Assembly: GCA_964570825.1 (NCBI GenBank)
Contig: CAZMZJ010000002.1
Span: forward strand, 62,001-126,000
Direction of reading: 5' to 3'
DNA length: 64,000 bases
Source of the DNA: UMGS1002 sp964570825
Lineage (GTDB): Bacteria; Bacillota; Clostridia; Oscillospirales; CAG-272
Under the pieces are notes generated by a model, which was given only the letters and a program-made list of their open reading frames with translations, was not told the DNA's origin and searched no databases. Shown piece after piece: positions 8,392 to 17,333 of this stretch (position 1 is the first letter of the stretch; each line of letters starts with the position of its first letter). The translations under genes were made by a program, and so were the position numbers.

Positions 8392-9954
8392 ATGGGCAGC
8401 AAAAAAACATCTTTATACCGGTATTTCATCAATATAAAAAGCTTCAAATGGGAAACAGCCGTAAAATCGCTGCTTGCCGGAGCCGCCGGCGGCATTCTCG
8501 CCGTCATGTACCGTCTAATCTGTGAAAAAACGCTGAACCTTTCGGCACATGTATATGGTTATATCAAATCCAATCCGTTGTATATTATTCTTTGGGCAGC
8601 CGCGGCCGTTCTCGCGGGTCTGATAATTTACCTGCTGATAAAGCTTGAACCTATGGCATCCGGCGGCGGCGTTCCGCAGGTTGAGGGCGTAATACTTTAC
8701 GGGCTGAAAATGAAGTGGTATCTTGTCATAGCCATACGATATGCCGCGGGGTTCATAGGCTCTTTATTCGGAATGTCGTTCGGGCCCGAGGGGCCGTCGA
8801 TCCAGCTCGGCGCCGCGGCAAGCCAGGGAATCTCGGACGGAATCTGCCGGACGAAAACAGAGCGCGACCATCTTGTGACCTCCGGAGCGGCAGCAGGGCT
8901 TTCGGCGGCTTTCGGAGCGCCGCTCACCGGCATGATTTTTGCTCTTGAGGAGATACACCGCAACTTTTCGCCGTCAATTCTTCTTTCTGCGACCATGGCG
9001 TCCCTGACGGCGGATTTTACTGCAAAATTCTTCTTCGGCCTGAATCCTGTATTTTCTTTTCCGGAATTGACCCCTCTGCCGCTTAAAATGTACTTCCTGC
9101 TGCTGCCGTTAGGAATTTTTGCCGGGCTTTTCGGAGCTTTAATGAACCGCGGTCTGCTTTTGTCCCAGACAATATACGGCAAGCTTCCGGAAAAAATAAG
9201 ACCCGTTGTAGGCATTTTGACCTGCCTTCCGTTCGCCGTGCTTCTGCCCGACGTCCTCGGCGGGGGGCATGACCTGATTTATATTTTCAAAAAGCCGGAA
9301 TTTACGCTTCTTATGGCATTCATATTGCTTCTTGCCAAGCTTCTGTTTACCTGCACATGCTTCGGGAGCGGAACGCCCGGCGGAATATTCATGCCGATTA
9401 TTTCTGTCGGAGCTCTTTCGGGATGCGTATTCGGCCTTTGCGCGGTCAGGCTCGGCGTCGCTTCCTGTTATTTGCCGGCTTTCATCATATGCGCCATGGC
9501 AGGCGGACTCTCGGCCTGTGTGAAATCTCCCGTCACCTGCATAATCCTGACCGCCGAGCTTACAGGCTCGTTTGCCACAATTCTTCCCGTCGCTGTCTGC
9601 ACCCTTGTCTCGCTCTTCATTTCGGATCTTCTTAAAACATCGCCGGTTTATGAGGCGCTTCTTAAACGTTATATGGCGAAGCATATGACCTCGCTGGAAC
9701 TTGACGGCGGGGCCGCAGGCGAGCTTTTTGAAATACCAGTCGAGTGCGGAAGCGAAATTTCGGGGAATATGCTGAAGGACGTCGCATGGCCTAAGGAATC
9801 GCTTATCATAGGGCTGCGCCGGGGATCCGAGGAGCTGATTCCCAAAGGCAGCACGGTAATCATGCCCGGCGATTACCTTCTCGCAATAACGCCTCGCCAA
9901 CAGGAAAATATAATCAGGGAATCGATAGAGAAACTGTGCAAAAAAAGCCAATAA
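8392..9954 (+). CDS. ClC-family chloride channel/transporter with C-terminal TrkA-C domain
   Basis: Integral membrane anion channel or H+/anion exchanger, 520 residues. The membrane domain spans about residues 20-435 with many helices, followed by a TrkA-C (RCK-C) regulatory domain of about 70 residues (FEIPVECGSEISG to GDYLLAITP). Selectivity motifs are recognisable but altered: GGGVPQVEG replaces the usual GSGIPQ/E motif (the chloride-coordinating Ser becomes Gly) and SFGPEGPSIQLGA replaces GREGP (gating Glu kept, Arg to Pro). GSGTPGGIFMP corresponds to the GxFxP motif. It converges on the V-type ATPase operon; a charge-compensating role beside a proton pump is only inference. Confidence 0.92.
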   Translation: MGSKKTSLYRYFINIKSFKWETAVKSLLAGAAGGILAVMYRLICEKTLNLSAHVYGYIKSNPLYIILWAAAAVLAGLIIYLLIKLEPMASGGGVPQVEGVILYGLKMKWYLVIAIRYAAGFIGSLFGMSFGPEGPSIQLGAAASQGISDGICRTKTERDHLVTSGAAAGLSAAFGAPLTGMIFALEEIHRNFSPSILLSATMASLTADFTAKFFFGLNPVFSFPELTPLPLKMYFLLLPLGIFAGLFGALMNRGLLLSQTIYGKLPEKIRPVVGILTCLPFAVLLPDVLGGGHDLIYIFKKPEFTLLMAFILLLAKLLFTCTCFGSGTPGGIFMPIISVGALSGCVFGLCAVRLGVASCYLPAFIICAMAGGLSACVKSPVTCIILTAELTGSFATILPVAVCTLVSLFISDLLKTSPVYEALLKRYMAKHMTSLELDGGAAGELFEIPVECGSEISGNMLKDVAWPKESLIIGLRRGSEELIPKGSTVIMPGDYLLAITPRQQENIIRESIEKLCKKSQ

Positions 9955-9983
9955 AAAACGGAAGGCTGACCGCCGTCCGTTTT
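9955..9983. terminator. Bidirectional terminator between the ClC gene and the V-ATPase operon
   Basis: AAAACGGA (9955-9962) and TCCGTTTT (9976-9983) form an 8-bp stem closing a GC-rich loop, with A-rich and T-rich flanks. It overlaps the last bases of the V-ATPase subunit D gene. Confidence 0.65.
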
Positions 9984-10581
9984 ATTTTTTTATAAGCTTA
10001 AGGCGCGAGAATTCCTCGCGCTCTTTTTCCTCGAGCGAATTTTCGATAAAACCGATGTTTGCCTCAAGCCTCGGAATCAGCACGTTTTTAAGGGCGTTTG
10101 CCCGGCGCTGTATCTTCTTGACCGCCGTCGCGAGCCTGTAAATGGTGTTCTCGACTTCCGCGAGCCGCAAGCAGAGGTCTTTGATTTTGAGGAAGTTGAT
10201 ATACGCAGTATCAACGAAGGTGTTGCTTTCCGTAAAACCGTAAGGAATAGTCAAATCCGTCTGGACGCAGCTGACTATCGGGACTTCTATTCCTATTATG
10301 CTTTTGAGTTTTATGGACACCCCGTTGTCAATCGGCACTGAATCGGCTATAGACTGGATGACTCCGTATGAAATATTCGCCTTTTCAAGCGACTTATAAG
10401 CGTCGGAAAACAGCCCGTCCATCTCGCTCTGGATTTTATTGGCCTTATCGAGCATTAGAAGCATTTCGCGCATAAGGATATTGCGCTTTTTGTCCATCAG
10501 CTCGTAACCTGTTTTTGCGAGCGAAAGCGAACGCTGCAATGACATCAGCTTGCCTTTTGTCACAATCAGAGCGGTTTCCAT
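9982..10581 (-). CDS. ntpD: V-type ATP synthase subunit D
   Basis: Central-stalk subunit of the V/A-type rotary ATPase, linking the A3B3 head to the membrane rotor. The 199 residues form the expected long antiparallel coiled coil: N-terminal helix LMSLQRSLSLAKTGYELMDKKRN and C-terminal helix ending LKNVLIPRLEANIGFIENSLEEKEREEFSRLK, both conserved in the family. Start chosen at ATG 10581 because it aligns with clostridial homologues; AAGGAG is about 17 bases upstream, farther than usual. Last gene of the nine-gene leftward operon, immediately followed by the shared terminator. Confidence 0.95.
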   Translation of the reverse strand: METALIVTKGKLMSLQRSLSLAKTGYELMDKKRNILMREMLLMLDKANKIQSEMDGLFSDAYKSLEKANISYGVIQSIADSVPIDNGVSIKLKSIIGIEVPIVSCVQTDLTIPYGFTESNTFVDTAYINFLKIKDLCLRLAEVENTIYRLATAVKKIQRRANALKNVLIPRLEANIGFIENSLEEKEREEFSRLKLIKK

Positions 10582-10634
10582 AATGATGCTGACGCCGTCT
10601 CCTTTCTTTTGGTGTATGAAGCAGAACCTTAATA

Positions 10635-12026
10635 TTATGCGCCGGTCCGGCTGTCGCTGACGCAGTCGTAATACTTCGCCTTGAGCTTTTCGTCAAGCCG
10701 GTCGAGCTCCTCGCGGGGAAGCATTCTGAGGAGCTTCCAGCCGAGGTTGAGCGTATACTCCATTGAGCGCGACTCTCTCGGCGACTGCGAGAGAAACTTT
10801 TTTTCAAACTCATTTCCGAAAGCGAGATATTTTTTATCAAGCTCTGAGATTTCCTCCTCGCCAATGACAGACGCGAGAGATCTTGCCGTCTGAACTTTGG
10901 AGTAGCATGAGAAGAGCTGGTTTGCAAGCATGGCATGGTCCTCTCGTGTATACTGTTTGCCTATTCCGTCCTTCATAAGGCGCGAAAGCGACGAAAGCAC
11001 CGAAATGCTCGGGTATATTCCCTTCTGCTCAAGGCCGCGGTCAAGAACAATCTGTCCTTCGGTAATATATCCGGTCAGGTTGGGGACGGGGTTTGTGATG
11101 TCGTCGTTCGGCATAGTCAGAATAGGTATCTGCGTGACCGAACCGGTGCTTCCTCGAACCATCCCGGCGCGCTCATAAAGAGAAGCGAAATCGGAATACA
11201 GGTAGCCGGGATAACCTTTTCTGCCGGGTATTTCGCCTTTCGAGGATGAAAGCTCGCGCAGCGCCTCGGCGTATGAGGTCATATCGGTAAGAATGACAAG
11301 TATATGCATATTCAGCTCGAACGCAAGATACTCAGCGGCGGTGAGCGCAAGGCGCGGCACCATAATTCTTTCTGAAATCGGGTCGTTTGAGAGGTTCTGG
11401 AACACAACAAGCCTCTGAATGACTCCGGTTTCTGTGAACTCCTTGATGAAGTATTCGGCGACGTCATGTTTGACGCCCATCGCGGCAAAAACGATGGCGA
11501 AGTTTGAGTCTGAGCCTATCTGCGCCTGACGCACGATCTGAGCTGCGAGCTGGTTGTGCGACATGCCGGAGCCCGAGAAAATCGGAAGCTTCTGACCGCG
11601 TATCAGGGTCATGAGCATATCTATGCTTGAGATTCCTGTGTGGATATAGTTTTTGGGATACTGACGGGAAACCGGGTTGATCGGATACCCGTTGATGTCG
11701 ATATATTTTTTGACAAAAATGTTTCCCATTCCGTCGATCGGTCTGCCCATGCCGTTGAAGACTCTTCCCAGCAGTTCGCGCGAAACGCCGAGTTCCATCG
11801 GCCTGCCGATGAAGCTTGTTCTGGTGTTGGACAGCGAGAGTCCGGAGGTTCCTTCGAACACCTGCACAATCGCCTTGTCGCGGTTAATCTCGATGACGCG
11901 TCCGAGTCTTTCCGAGCCGTCGTCAAGCTTAATGGTGCAAAGCTCCTCATAGCCGACGCCGCTGACGCCCTCGACAACGACGAGAGGTCCGTTTATTCCT
12001 TTTAATCCCCTGTAATCGAATTGCAA
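10635..12026 (-). CDS. ntpB: V-type ATP synthase subunit B
   Basis: Non-catalytic nucleotide-binding subunit of the cytoplasmic A3B3 head, 463 residues (typical). Starts at a TTG (12026) with AAGGAGGA 8 bases upstream. In place of a Walker A loop it has IFSGSGMSHNQLAAQI, characteristic of B subunits. Further motifs: VVFQNLSNDPISERIMVPRLALTAAEYLAFE, DMTSYAEALRELSSSKGEIPGRKGYPGYLYSDFASLYERAG and the C-terminal RSMEYTLNLGWKLLRMLP. It lies 21 bp after subunit A and 53 bp before subunit D in the operon. Confidence 0.96.
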   Translation of the reverse strand: MQFDYRGLKGINGPLVVVEGVSGVGYEELCTIKLDDGSERLGRVIEINRDKAIVQVFEGTSGLSLSNTRTSFIGRPMELGVSRELLGRVFNGMGRPIDGMGNIFVKKYIDINGYPINPVSRQYPKNYIHTGISSIDMLMTLIRGQKLPIFSGSGMSHNQLAAQIVRQAQIGSDSNFAIVFAAMGVKHDVAEYFIKEFTETGVIQRLVVFQNLSNDPISERIMVPRLALTAAEYLAFELNMHILVILTDMTSYAEALRELSSSKGEIPGRKGYPGYLYSDFASLYERAGMVRGSTGSVTQIPILTMPNDDITNPVPNLTGYITEGQIVLDRGLEQKGIYPSISVLSSLSRLMKDGIGKQYTREDHAMLANQLFSCYSKVQTARSLASVIGEEEISELDKKYLAFGNEFEKKFLSQSPRESRSMEYTLNLGWKLLRMLPREELDRLDEKLKAKYYDCVSDSRTGA

Positions 12027-12046
12027 GACCCGTTCCTCCTTCCGCG

Positions 12047-13879
12047 TCAGCGCTTGACGGCCGAGACGGCGTTGACATTTGAATTCACGCTGCCGCTCGC
12101 GTTATCATAGTCAAAATTATAATCTTCGTTGATTTTTTTAAGAGCGGCGTCAATTTTTGCCTTAGTTTCCTCGAAAACGGCATTGTCGTCGCCGGACGTG
12201 CTGAAATGGTGCTTCATCTGCATCACGGCTTCAAATATGCCGGTTTTTATCACCACCGACACCGGTATTGACTTTGCGATAATCCTGCCGGCCTCGCGGT
12301 ACAGATAAAGGATAATCTCTATGATTTTTGACTGTTTGCCGATAGAGGTATATGTGTCTACCTCGTCCATCGCGTTCTGCTGCAGGAAGCCGACGCGTAT
12401 CACCTTTGCGATTTCCATAACGAGCCGCTGGCTGTCGGGAAGAACGTCGGCTCCTATCAGCTTGACAATCTCCATGAGGTTGTCTTCCTCGTTCAGAATG
12501 GCGACGATCTGTCTGCGGTTTTCCATGAAATGCGGATCGACATGGGCCTCATACCACGGCTGAAGGTCTTCGATATATTCCGAATAACTTGTCATCCAGT
12601 TAATAGCGGGATAATGGCGTGCGTAAGCCAGCTGCTTGTCGAGCGCCCAGAACCCGCGGACAAAGCGTTTAGTGTTCTGCGTGACCGGCTCCGAGAAGTC
12701 GCCTCCCTGAGGGCTGACGGCACCGATAATAGTGATCGAGCCGTCCTTTCCCGAAAGAGTTTCGACATGACCGCCGCGTTCATAGAACTCGGCTATACGG
12801 GACGGCAGATATGCGGGATAACCCTCCTCGGCCGGCATTTCCTCAAGTCGCCCGCTTATTTCGCGGAGCGCCTCGGCCCAGCGTGAGGTCGAATCGGCCA
12901 TCATTGCGATATTGTACCCCATGTCGCGGTAGTACTCGGCTATCGTAATTCCAGTGTAAATTGAAGCCTCGCGCGCCGCGACAGGCATATTCGATGTGTT
13001 TGCGATAAGAACTGTCTTTTCGGTCAGCGCGCGTTTTGTGCGCGGGTCGATAAGCTCTGAAAATTCCTCGAGCACCTGAGTCATTTCGTTTCCGCGCTCG
13101 CCGCATCCGATGTAAACTATAATATCAGCGTCGGCCCACTTGGCTATCTGGTGCTGGGTCATTGTCTTGCCGGTTCCGAAGTCTCCCGGAATCGCCGCCG
13201 CGCCGCCGCGGGCAATCGGGAAGAGAGTGTCGATAACCCTCTGACCGCATAGCATAGGCATTTCGATCGGAAGTCTTTTTGCCACGGCGCGCGGTTTGCG
13301 TATCGGCCAGAGCTGTGAAAGTTTAAGCTCTTCGGTTCTGCCGCCGGCGGTTTCAACCTCAGCGACTGAATCTGTAAGCCTGTACATGCCGCTGGGCTTG
13401 ACGTTTTTTACCACGCCGTCGACGCCGGACATGAACCGGTGCTCAAGCAGCCGCGTCTCCATGCAGGTGGCAAAGATCTGCCCCCGGCTCACCGTATCCC
13501 CCGCTTTTACAGTTACTTTCACATCCCATTCTTTTTCAAAGTCAAGCGGCGGCACGTCGCTGCCGGTTCTTATATATGGAAGGGAAAGTTTTTCAAGCAG
13601 CTTGAGCGGGCGCTGTATTCCGTCGAAAATATTTCCCAATATTCCGGGACCGAGAGTGACGCAGAGCGGTTGTCCGGTACGTATTATGTTGTCACCGACT
13701 TTAAGTCCGGTTGTTACCTCGTAAACCTGTACGGTGGCGTTGCCATCGTTGTTGGCGATGACCTCGCCGATAAGGCGCTTTCCGCCCACATACACCTTTT
13801 CGCCGATAGCAAGGTCAAAAGCATCTCTGACCTTGACGACAGGTCCGTTAATCTGATATATTTCAAAACTTTTGTTCAT
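12047..13879 (-). CDS. ntpA: V-type ATP synthase subunit A (catalytic)
   Basis: Catalytic subunit of the V/A-type ATPase head, 610 residues (normal). The order is an N-terminal barrel (IYQINGPVVKVRD), the A-type specific non-homologous insertion (about 115-190, including TRLLEHRFMSGVDGVVK), the P-loop GDFGTGKT at 232-239, the catalytic-Glu stretch YIGCGERGNEM, and DSTSRWAEALREISGRLEEMPAEEGYPAYL. The P-loop keeps Lys and Thr and differs from the common GPFGSGKT only at Pro to Asp and Ser to Thr. Whether the complex makes or hydrolyses ATP in vivo cannot be read from sequence. Confidence 0.97.
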   Translation of the reverse strand: MNKSFEIYQINGPVVKVRDAFDLAIGEKVYVGGKRLIGEVIANNDGNATVQVYEVTTGLKVGDNIIRTGQPLCVTLGPGILGNIFDGIQRPLKLLEKLSLPYIRTGSDVPPLDFEKEWDVKVTVKAGDTVSRGQIFATCMETRLLEHRFMSGVDGVVKNVKPSGMYRLTDSVAEVETAGGRTEELKLSQLWPIRKPRAVAKRLPIEMPMLCGQRVIDTLFPIARGGAAAIPGDFGTGKTMTQHQIAKWADADIIVYIGCGERGNEMTQVLEEFSELIDPRTKRALTEKTVLIANTSNMPVAAREASIYTGITIAEYYRDMGYNIAMMADSTSRWAEALREISGRLEEMPAEEGYPAYLPSRIAEFYERGGHVETLSGKDGSITIIGAVSPQGGDFSEPVTQNTKRFVRGFWALDKQLAYARHYPAINWMTSYSEYIEDLQPWYEAHVDPHFMENRRQIVAILNEEDNLMEIVKLIGADVLPDSQRLVMEIAKVIRVGFLQQNAMDEVDTYTSIGKQSKIIEIILYLYREAGRIIAKSIPVSVVIKTGIFEAVMQMKHHFSTSGDDNAVFEETKAKIDAALKKINEDYNFDYDNASGSVNSNVNAVSAVKR

Positions 13880-13907
13880 AATTTACGGCCGTGTCCTTTA
13901 TCAGTTG

Positions 13908-14483
13908 TCAATTGTCGATAATAAACGCGCTTGTAGTCGTGAAGCGCTCCATCTCGCCTCGCAGCTTCTTGTCGAACGAGTAATCGGCAATATGCGTTGC
14001 GTTTTCGGCGACAAGTCCGCCGAGCATAATATCTTTTGAAGCTTCAACCGTCATGTCCGGAGCGATTTTCTTCATAAGTTGGACATCCGCGTTTGAAACC
14101 CGGACTGTCAGACTTTCACCGAGCGCCGCCTTAGCGTTATCCAGGAGATTTTTCAGATAAATAGCGTATTCCTCGCTTTTGGTGAACCTTTTCAGCTTCT
14201 CCTCGGCTGAGGCGAATATTTTTTTCATATAGCCGTCGCGCACTGAAAGCAGCGATTTGCGGCTTTCTATGCATTCTGCCGTCACTGAATTGATGGTTTC
14301 GCTTCTGATTTTTTCGCTTTCCCGCCTTATATATTCGCTGATTTCCGCTTCAAGCATGATTTTTCCGTTTTCAATCGCTTCGTTTTTACGCCGGATTGCC
14401 TCATTTATCATATTCTCCGCGTCGCGCTCTGCTTCATCGAAAACCGCCTTGCTGAGTTTTTCCAGCCTTGCTTCATCTTCCAT
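13908..14483 (-). CDS. ntpE: V-type ATP synthase subunit E
   Basis: Peripheral-stalk subunit that with the G-type subunit holds the head against the membrane part. About 191 residues: an N-terminal charged coiled coil (about 1-95, including AERDAENMINEAIRRKNEAI) and a C-terminal globular domain with LGGLVAENATHIADYSFDKKLRGEMERF, typical of subunit E. ATG 14483 is preferred because GAGGTG lies 7 bases before it; an in-frame GTG at 14492 sits on top of that SD. Placed between subunits F and A. Confidence 0.9.
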   Translation of the reverse strand: MEDEARLEKLSKAVFDEAERDAENMINEAIRRKNEAIENGKIMLEAEISEYIRRESEKIRSETINSVTAECIESRKSLLSVRDGYMKKIFASAEEKLKRFTKSEEYAIYLKNLLDNAKAALGESLTVRVSNADVQLMKKIAPDMTVEASKDIMLGGLVAENATHIADYSFDKKLRGEMERFTTTSAFIIDN

Positions 14484-14502
14484 AAAATTCACCTCAACCC
14501 TA

Positions 14503-14811
14503 TCAGAATTTGACGCCGAGAGCTTCGTTTATATAAGCGCTTATGCTGTTGCGTTTATTTCCGCTCGTATGCCGGTCCGGGATCTCGATAATAAGCGGAA
14601 TTTTGTTTTCCGATTTAATTTTGTAAATATAGTCCTTGGCAAGACTGACCAGCTTTTCCGTGACAAGGATGATTCCTATTTCGGGATCTCTTGTCGCCTT
14701 CTCCATCGCGGCAATCAGTTCATTCTTTTCATGGACAATCACGCCGCCTATACCCGAAAGACGCAGTCCCATCTGCGTGTCGGTATTGTCGCTTATAACA
14801 TAGAGGCGCAT
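14503..14811 (-). CDS. ntpG: V-type ATP synthase subunit F
   Basis: Small central-stalk subunit of the V/A-ATPase that in studied enzymes modulates rotation; 102 residues, normal length. N-terminal MRLYVISDNTDTQMGLRLSGI followed by ATRDPEIGIILVTEKL and PLIIEIPDRH match the family's Rossmann-like fold. GGGAG precedes the ATG by about 8 bases. It lies 45 bp after the rotor subunit K and 20 bp before subunit E. (The Enterococcus name for subunit F is NtpG; other schemes call it AtpF.). Confidence 0.9.
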   Translation of the reverse strand: MRLYVISDNTDTQMGLRLSGIGGVIVHEKNELIAAMEKATRDPEIGIILVTEKLVSLAKDYIYKIKSENKIPLIIEIPDRHTSGNKRNSISAYINEALGVKF

Positions 14812-14855
14812 AATTTTCTCCCTTCTGAAAATCGATGCCGCTCAAATTCAAGGTG

Positions 14856-15314
14856 TCAGCCCAAGGCTGCGATGATCTGGAATGAAATCAGCATTCCGTA
14901 AAGAGCGACGCCCTCGGCAAGAGCCACGAACAGCATGCTTTTCGCGAACATTTTCGGGTTTTCGGAGGTTGCGCCTATCGCCGAGGAAGCGGCTCCGGAA
15001 ACGGCTATTCCGGCTCCGATGCAGGACATGCCGGTCGCGAGAGCCGCGCCTACGTATCCGAGCCCCTTCATAAGTCCGTCTGAGCCGGAAGCCGCGGCGG
15101 ATGTATCCTCAGCCGAAGCGGCTGCGGCAGCGATATCGTTTTCGGCGGCAGCCAGTCGAGGCATAAACACGATTAAGCATATGGTGAGCGCAAAGAAGAG
15201 CGCGATATTGGCAACGATAAGCTTTTTATAGCCTTTTTTGTTCTTTGCGCGGAAGAATGCGATTCCGAGCGGAAGAAGAACGACGGCAATCAGCGCGAAA
15301 ATCATGTATTCCAT
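14856..15314 (-). CDS. ntpK: V-type ATP synthase subunit K (rotor ring proteolipid), atypical N-terminal half
   Basis: Membrane rotor subunit that carries the transported ion; 152 residues, four predicted helices. The second hairpin (about 85-151) is a typical proteolipid hairpin with the ion-binding Glu at 134 in ALAEGVALYG. The first half (helices about 5-21 and 33-51) has no equivalent Glu and is joined through an Ala/Ser/Glu/Asp-rich linker (54-80). So each four-helix subunit would carry one ion site. Glu134 is followed by Gly, and no Gln lies at the usual position in the partner helix; this lacks the common sodium signature and suggests protons, by inference. Confidence 0.9.
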   Translation of the reverse strand: MEYMIFALIAVVLLPLGIAFFRAKNKKGYKKLIVANIALFFALTICLIVFMPRLAAAENDIAAAAASAEDTSAAASGSDGLMKGLGYVGAALATGMSCIGAGIAVSGAASSAIGATSENPKMFAKSMLFVALAEGVALYGMLISFQIIAALG

Positions 15315-15341
15315 ATAAAAACCATCCTTATATTTTGATAT

Positions 15342-17303
15342 TTATTTTGAATTATCCACCTGAGCCGGGATGAAATCCACGCCGTCTCCGGAATAGAATC
15401 TGCTGAACAGCTCGTAGAACTCAAGACGAAGCCCCTGAATTCCCACTACAAGGCCTTCAAGGCCCATGATAAGAATATTGCCGAATATCACCACCGCAAG
15501 GTTGCCCGAGCCGAAGCCTGCCGTTGCGGTCGTGTTGGCGAGCAGGAAGACCACGAACATCATTCCTGCATGGCTGAGCGCGAAGGCGCCGATTCGGACG
15601 AAGGACACGGTGTTTGTGATAAAGCTGAGGAGGTCGTCGAACAGCTCAAAAAAGTTTTCGATAATAAACTCGCCGATACTAATGCTTTCGGGATAATGCC
15701 TTTTTCCTCCCGTGACAAGATACGCGAGCGGCCTGCGGAAGAATATTATGACAAGAGGCACGGCGAAGAAGCCGACTGTATAGGCTGCCGATACTTTCCC
15801 GCCTCCGAGCAGCAGCATCTTTACTGCGAGATAAATCCCGGCTGAATAAAGCACGAGTCCGGCGACGCCGTTCTGGCTGAACAGAGCTTTTTCGATATTT
15901 TTCTGGCGCAGGCCGTTAATGATGTTCAGCAGCATTACCAAAATAATAAACACCACGCCTATCGCGACTGCGATAAGAAGGGTCTGCATCAGGTTATGGG
16001 AGGGGGAATATCCGATTTCAATCTCCTCGTTGCCGAAAATCAGCCTGTTAATAGTTCCCTCATAGCCGAAAACAGAGTCGTAAACCAATCCGAACATCAT
16101 TGAGGAAAAGCCGCAGCTCATTAAAATTTTTCCGAAATGAAGCTTTTTGAAGAACCATAAAAAGGCGCCGACAAGGAGTATGACCGCCCCTTGTCCGAGG
16201 TCTCCGAACATAAGACCGAAAAAGAGCAGATAAGATACCGCCACAAGAGGAGTGGGATCCATCTCGTCGTAGCGCGGCACGCCGTACATTCGGATAAAGC
16301 TTTCAAAAGGACGGAGGAGCGCCGGATTTTTCATCTTGGTCGGGACGGCGGTCTTCAACTGGTGCGGGTTCTCAACGATGTATTTGATATCTCCAATGAC
16401 GTCTATTGCGCTGACAAACCTGTCGAAATCCTCTCGGGCCACCCAGCCCGACATATAAAAGTTATCCTGCGAGTGACCGCTTGTCTTTTTCAGCTCGGCC
16501 GCCTTGTCCAGCAAGGCTATATCCGAATAAACCGAGTTTATATATTTGATAATTTCGTCAGTGAAAGCTTTCTTTTCCTTAATTAAGTCCTCAAGTTTTT
16601 TTTCGTGCGCTTTAAGTTCGGCTTCGATGTTGTCCTTGACCTCCACCGGCGTGCCGAGCGCTCTGTCGTTTATGCGTATTCTTTCAAACTGCAGCGAGGC
16701 GAACAGGGTATCGACATATTCGATGCTGCTGCCCTGTGCAAAGTACGCGCCCCAGACATAATTGCCCTCGCTGCCCGTTTCAATGAAAATGAACGGTGGC
16801 AGGTCATTACGGTAAGTCATGGAATTGAGATATTTCATGCGCCTGTAAATCGTCTTATCCATTCTTCCGAAACGGTACTTGAAATACTTCAGCGCGTATA
16901 TCTCGCGGATATCGACGTTAAGTCCCAACATAAAGTTCATCTGCCGGAGAACAAGGTTGTCGTCCTCGATAGTTTTTTTAAGGTCGGCTATTTCGGCGTC
17001 GAACTTCTGCATGCGCGAATGCAGCATATCAATTTTATCTGACATCACGTTCAGCGGCTCGTCGAACTTTTCGCTGATGAATTCCGGCGTTACTCCGGCG
17101 CAGCGGGCAAGGTCGAGAATTTTTTTCAGCATTTCCTTATACGGATTCTCCTCCTGGAAAGGAAGGAGCTTGCTGAATCCGGGAAGCACATTCCGGACAT
17201 TTTCGGGATGGAAGCAGCCCTGCCTTAATATTTCAACGGCGACAGAATCGAATTTTGACATCGGGCCGGAAATGTTGACCAGCTTCATTTTAGAAATCGA
17301 CAA
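15342..17303 (-). CDS. ntpI: V-type ATP synthase subunit I (a-type stator)
   Basis: Membrane stator subunit with the ion half-channels, 653 residues. An N-terminal cytoplasmic half with long coiled coils (about 90-130 and 225-255) precedes a C-terminal half with seven or eight membrane helices (from about 345), including MFGDLGQGAVILL and SFVRIGAFALSHAGM, which carries the conserved Arg facing the rotor ring. The start is a TTG (17303): MSISKMKLVNISGP matches the usual M-x-I-x-KM start of the family and GGGTGAT lies just upstream. The Arg and helix count fit an intact subunit. Confidence 0.95.
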   Translation of the reverse strand: MSISKMKLVNISGPMSKFDSVAVEILRQGCFHPENVRNVLPGFSKLLPFQEENPYKEMLKKILDLARCAGVTPEFISEKFDEPLNVMSDKIDMLHSRMQKFDAEIADLKKTIEDDNLVLRQMNFMLGLNVDIREIYALKYFKYRFGRMDKTIYRRMKYLNSMTYRNDLPPFIFIETGSEGNYVWGAYFAQGSSIEYVDTLFASLQFERIRINDRALGTPVEVKDNIEAELKAHEKKLEDLIKEKKAFTDEIIKYINSVYSDIALLDKAAELKKTSGHSQDNFYMSGWVAREDFDRFVSAIDVIGDIKYIVENPHQLKTAVPTKMKNPALLRPFESFIRMYGVPRYDEMDPTPLVAVSYLLFFGLMFGDLGQGAVILLVGAFLWFFKKLHFGKILMSCGFSSMMFGLVYDSVFGYEGTINRLIFGNEEIEIGYSPSHNLMQTLLIAVAIGVVFIILVMLLNIINGLRQKNIEKALFSQNGVAGLVLYSAGIYLAVKMLLLGGGKVSAAYTVGFFAVPLVIIFFRRPLAYLVTGGKRHYPESISIGEFIIENFFELFDDLLSFITNTVSFVRIGAFALSHAGMMFVVFLLANTTATAGFGSGNLAVVIFGNILIMGLEGLVVGIQGLRLEFYELFSRFYSGDGVDFIPAQVDNSK

Positions 17304-17333
17304 ATATTATCACCCACTTTACTGACAATAGTT

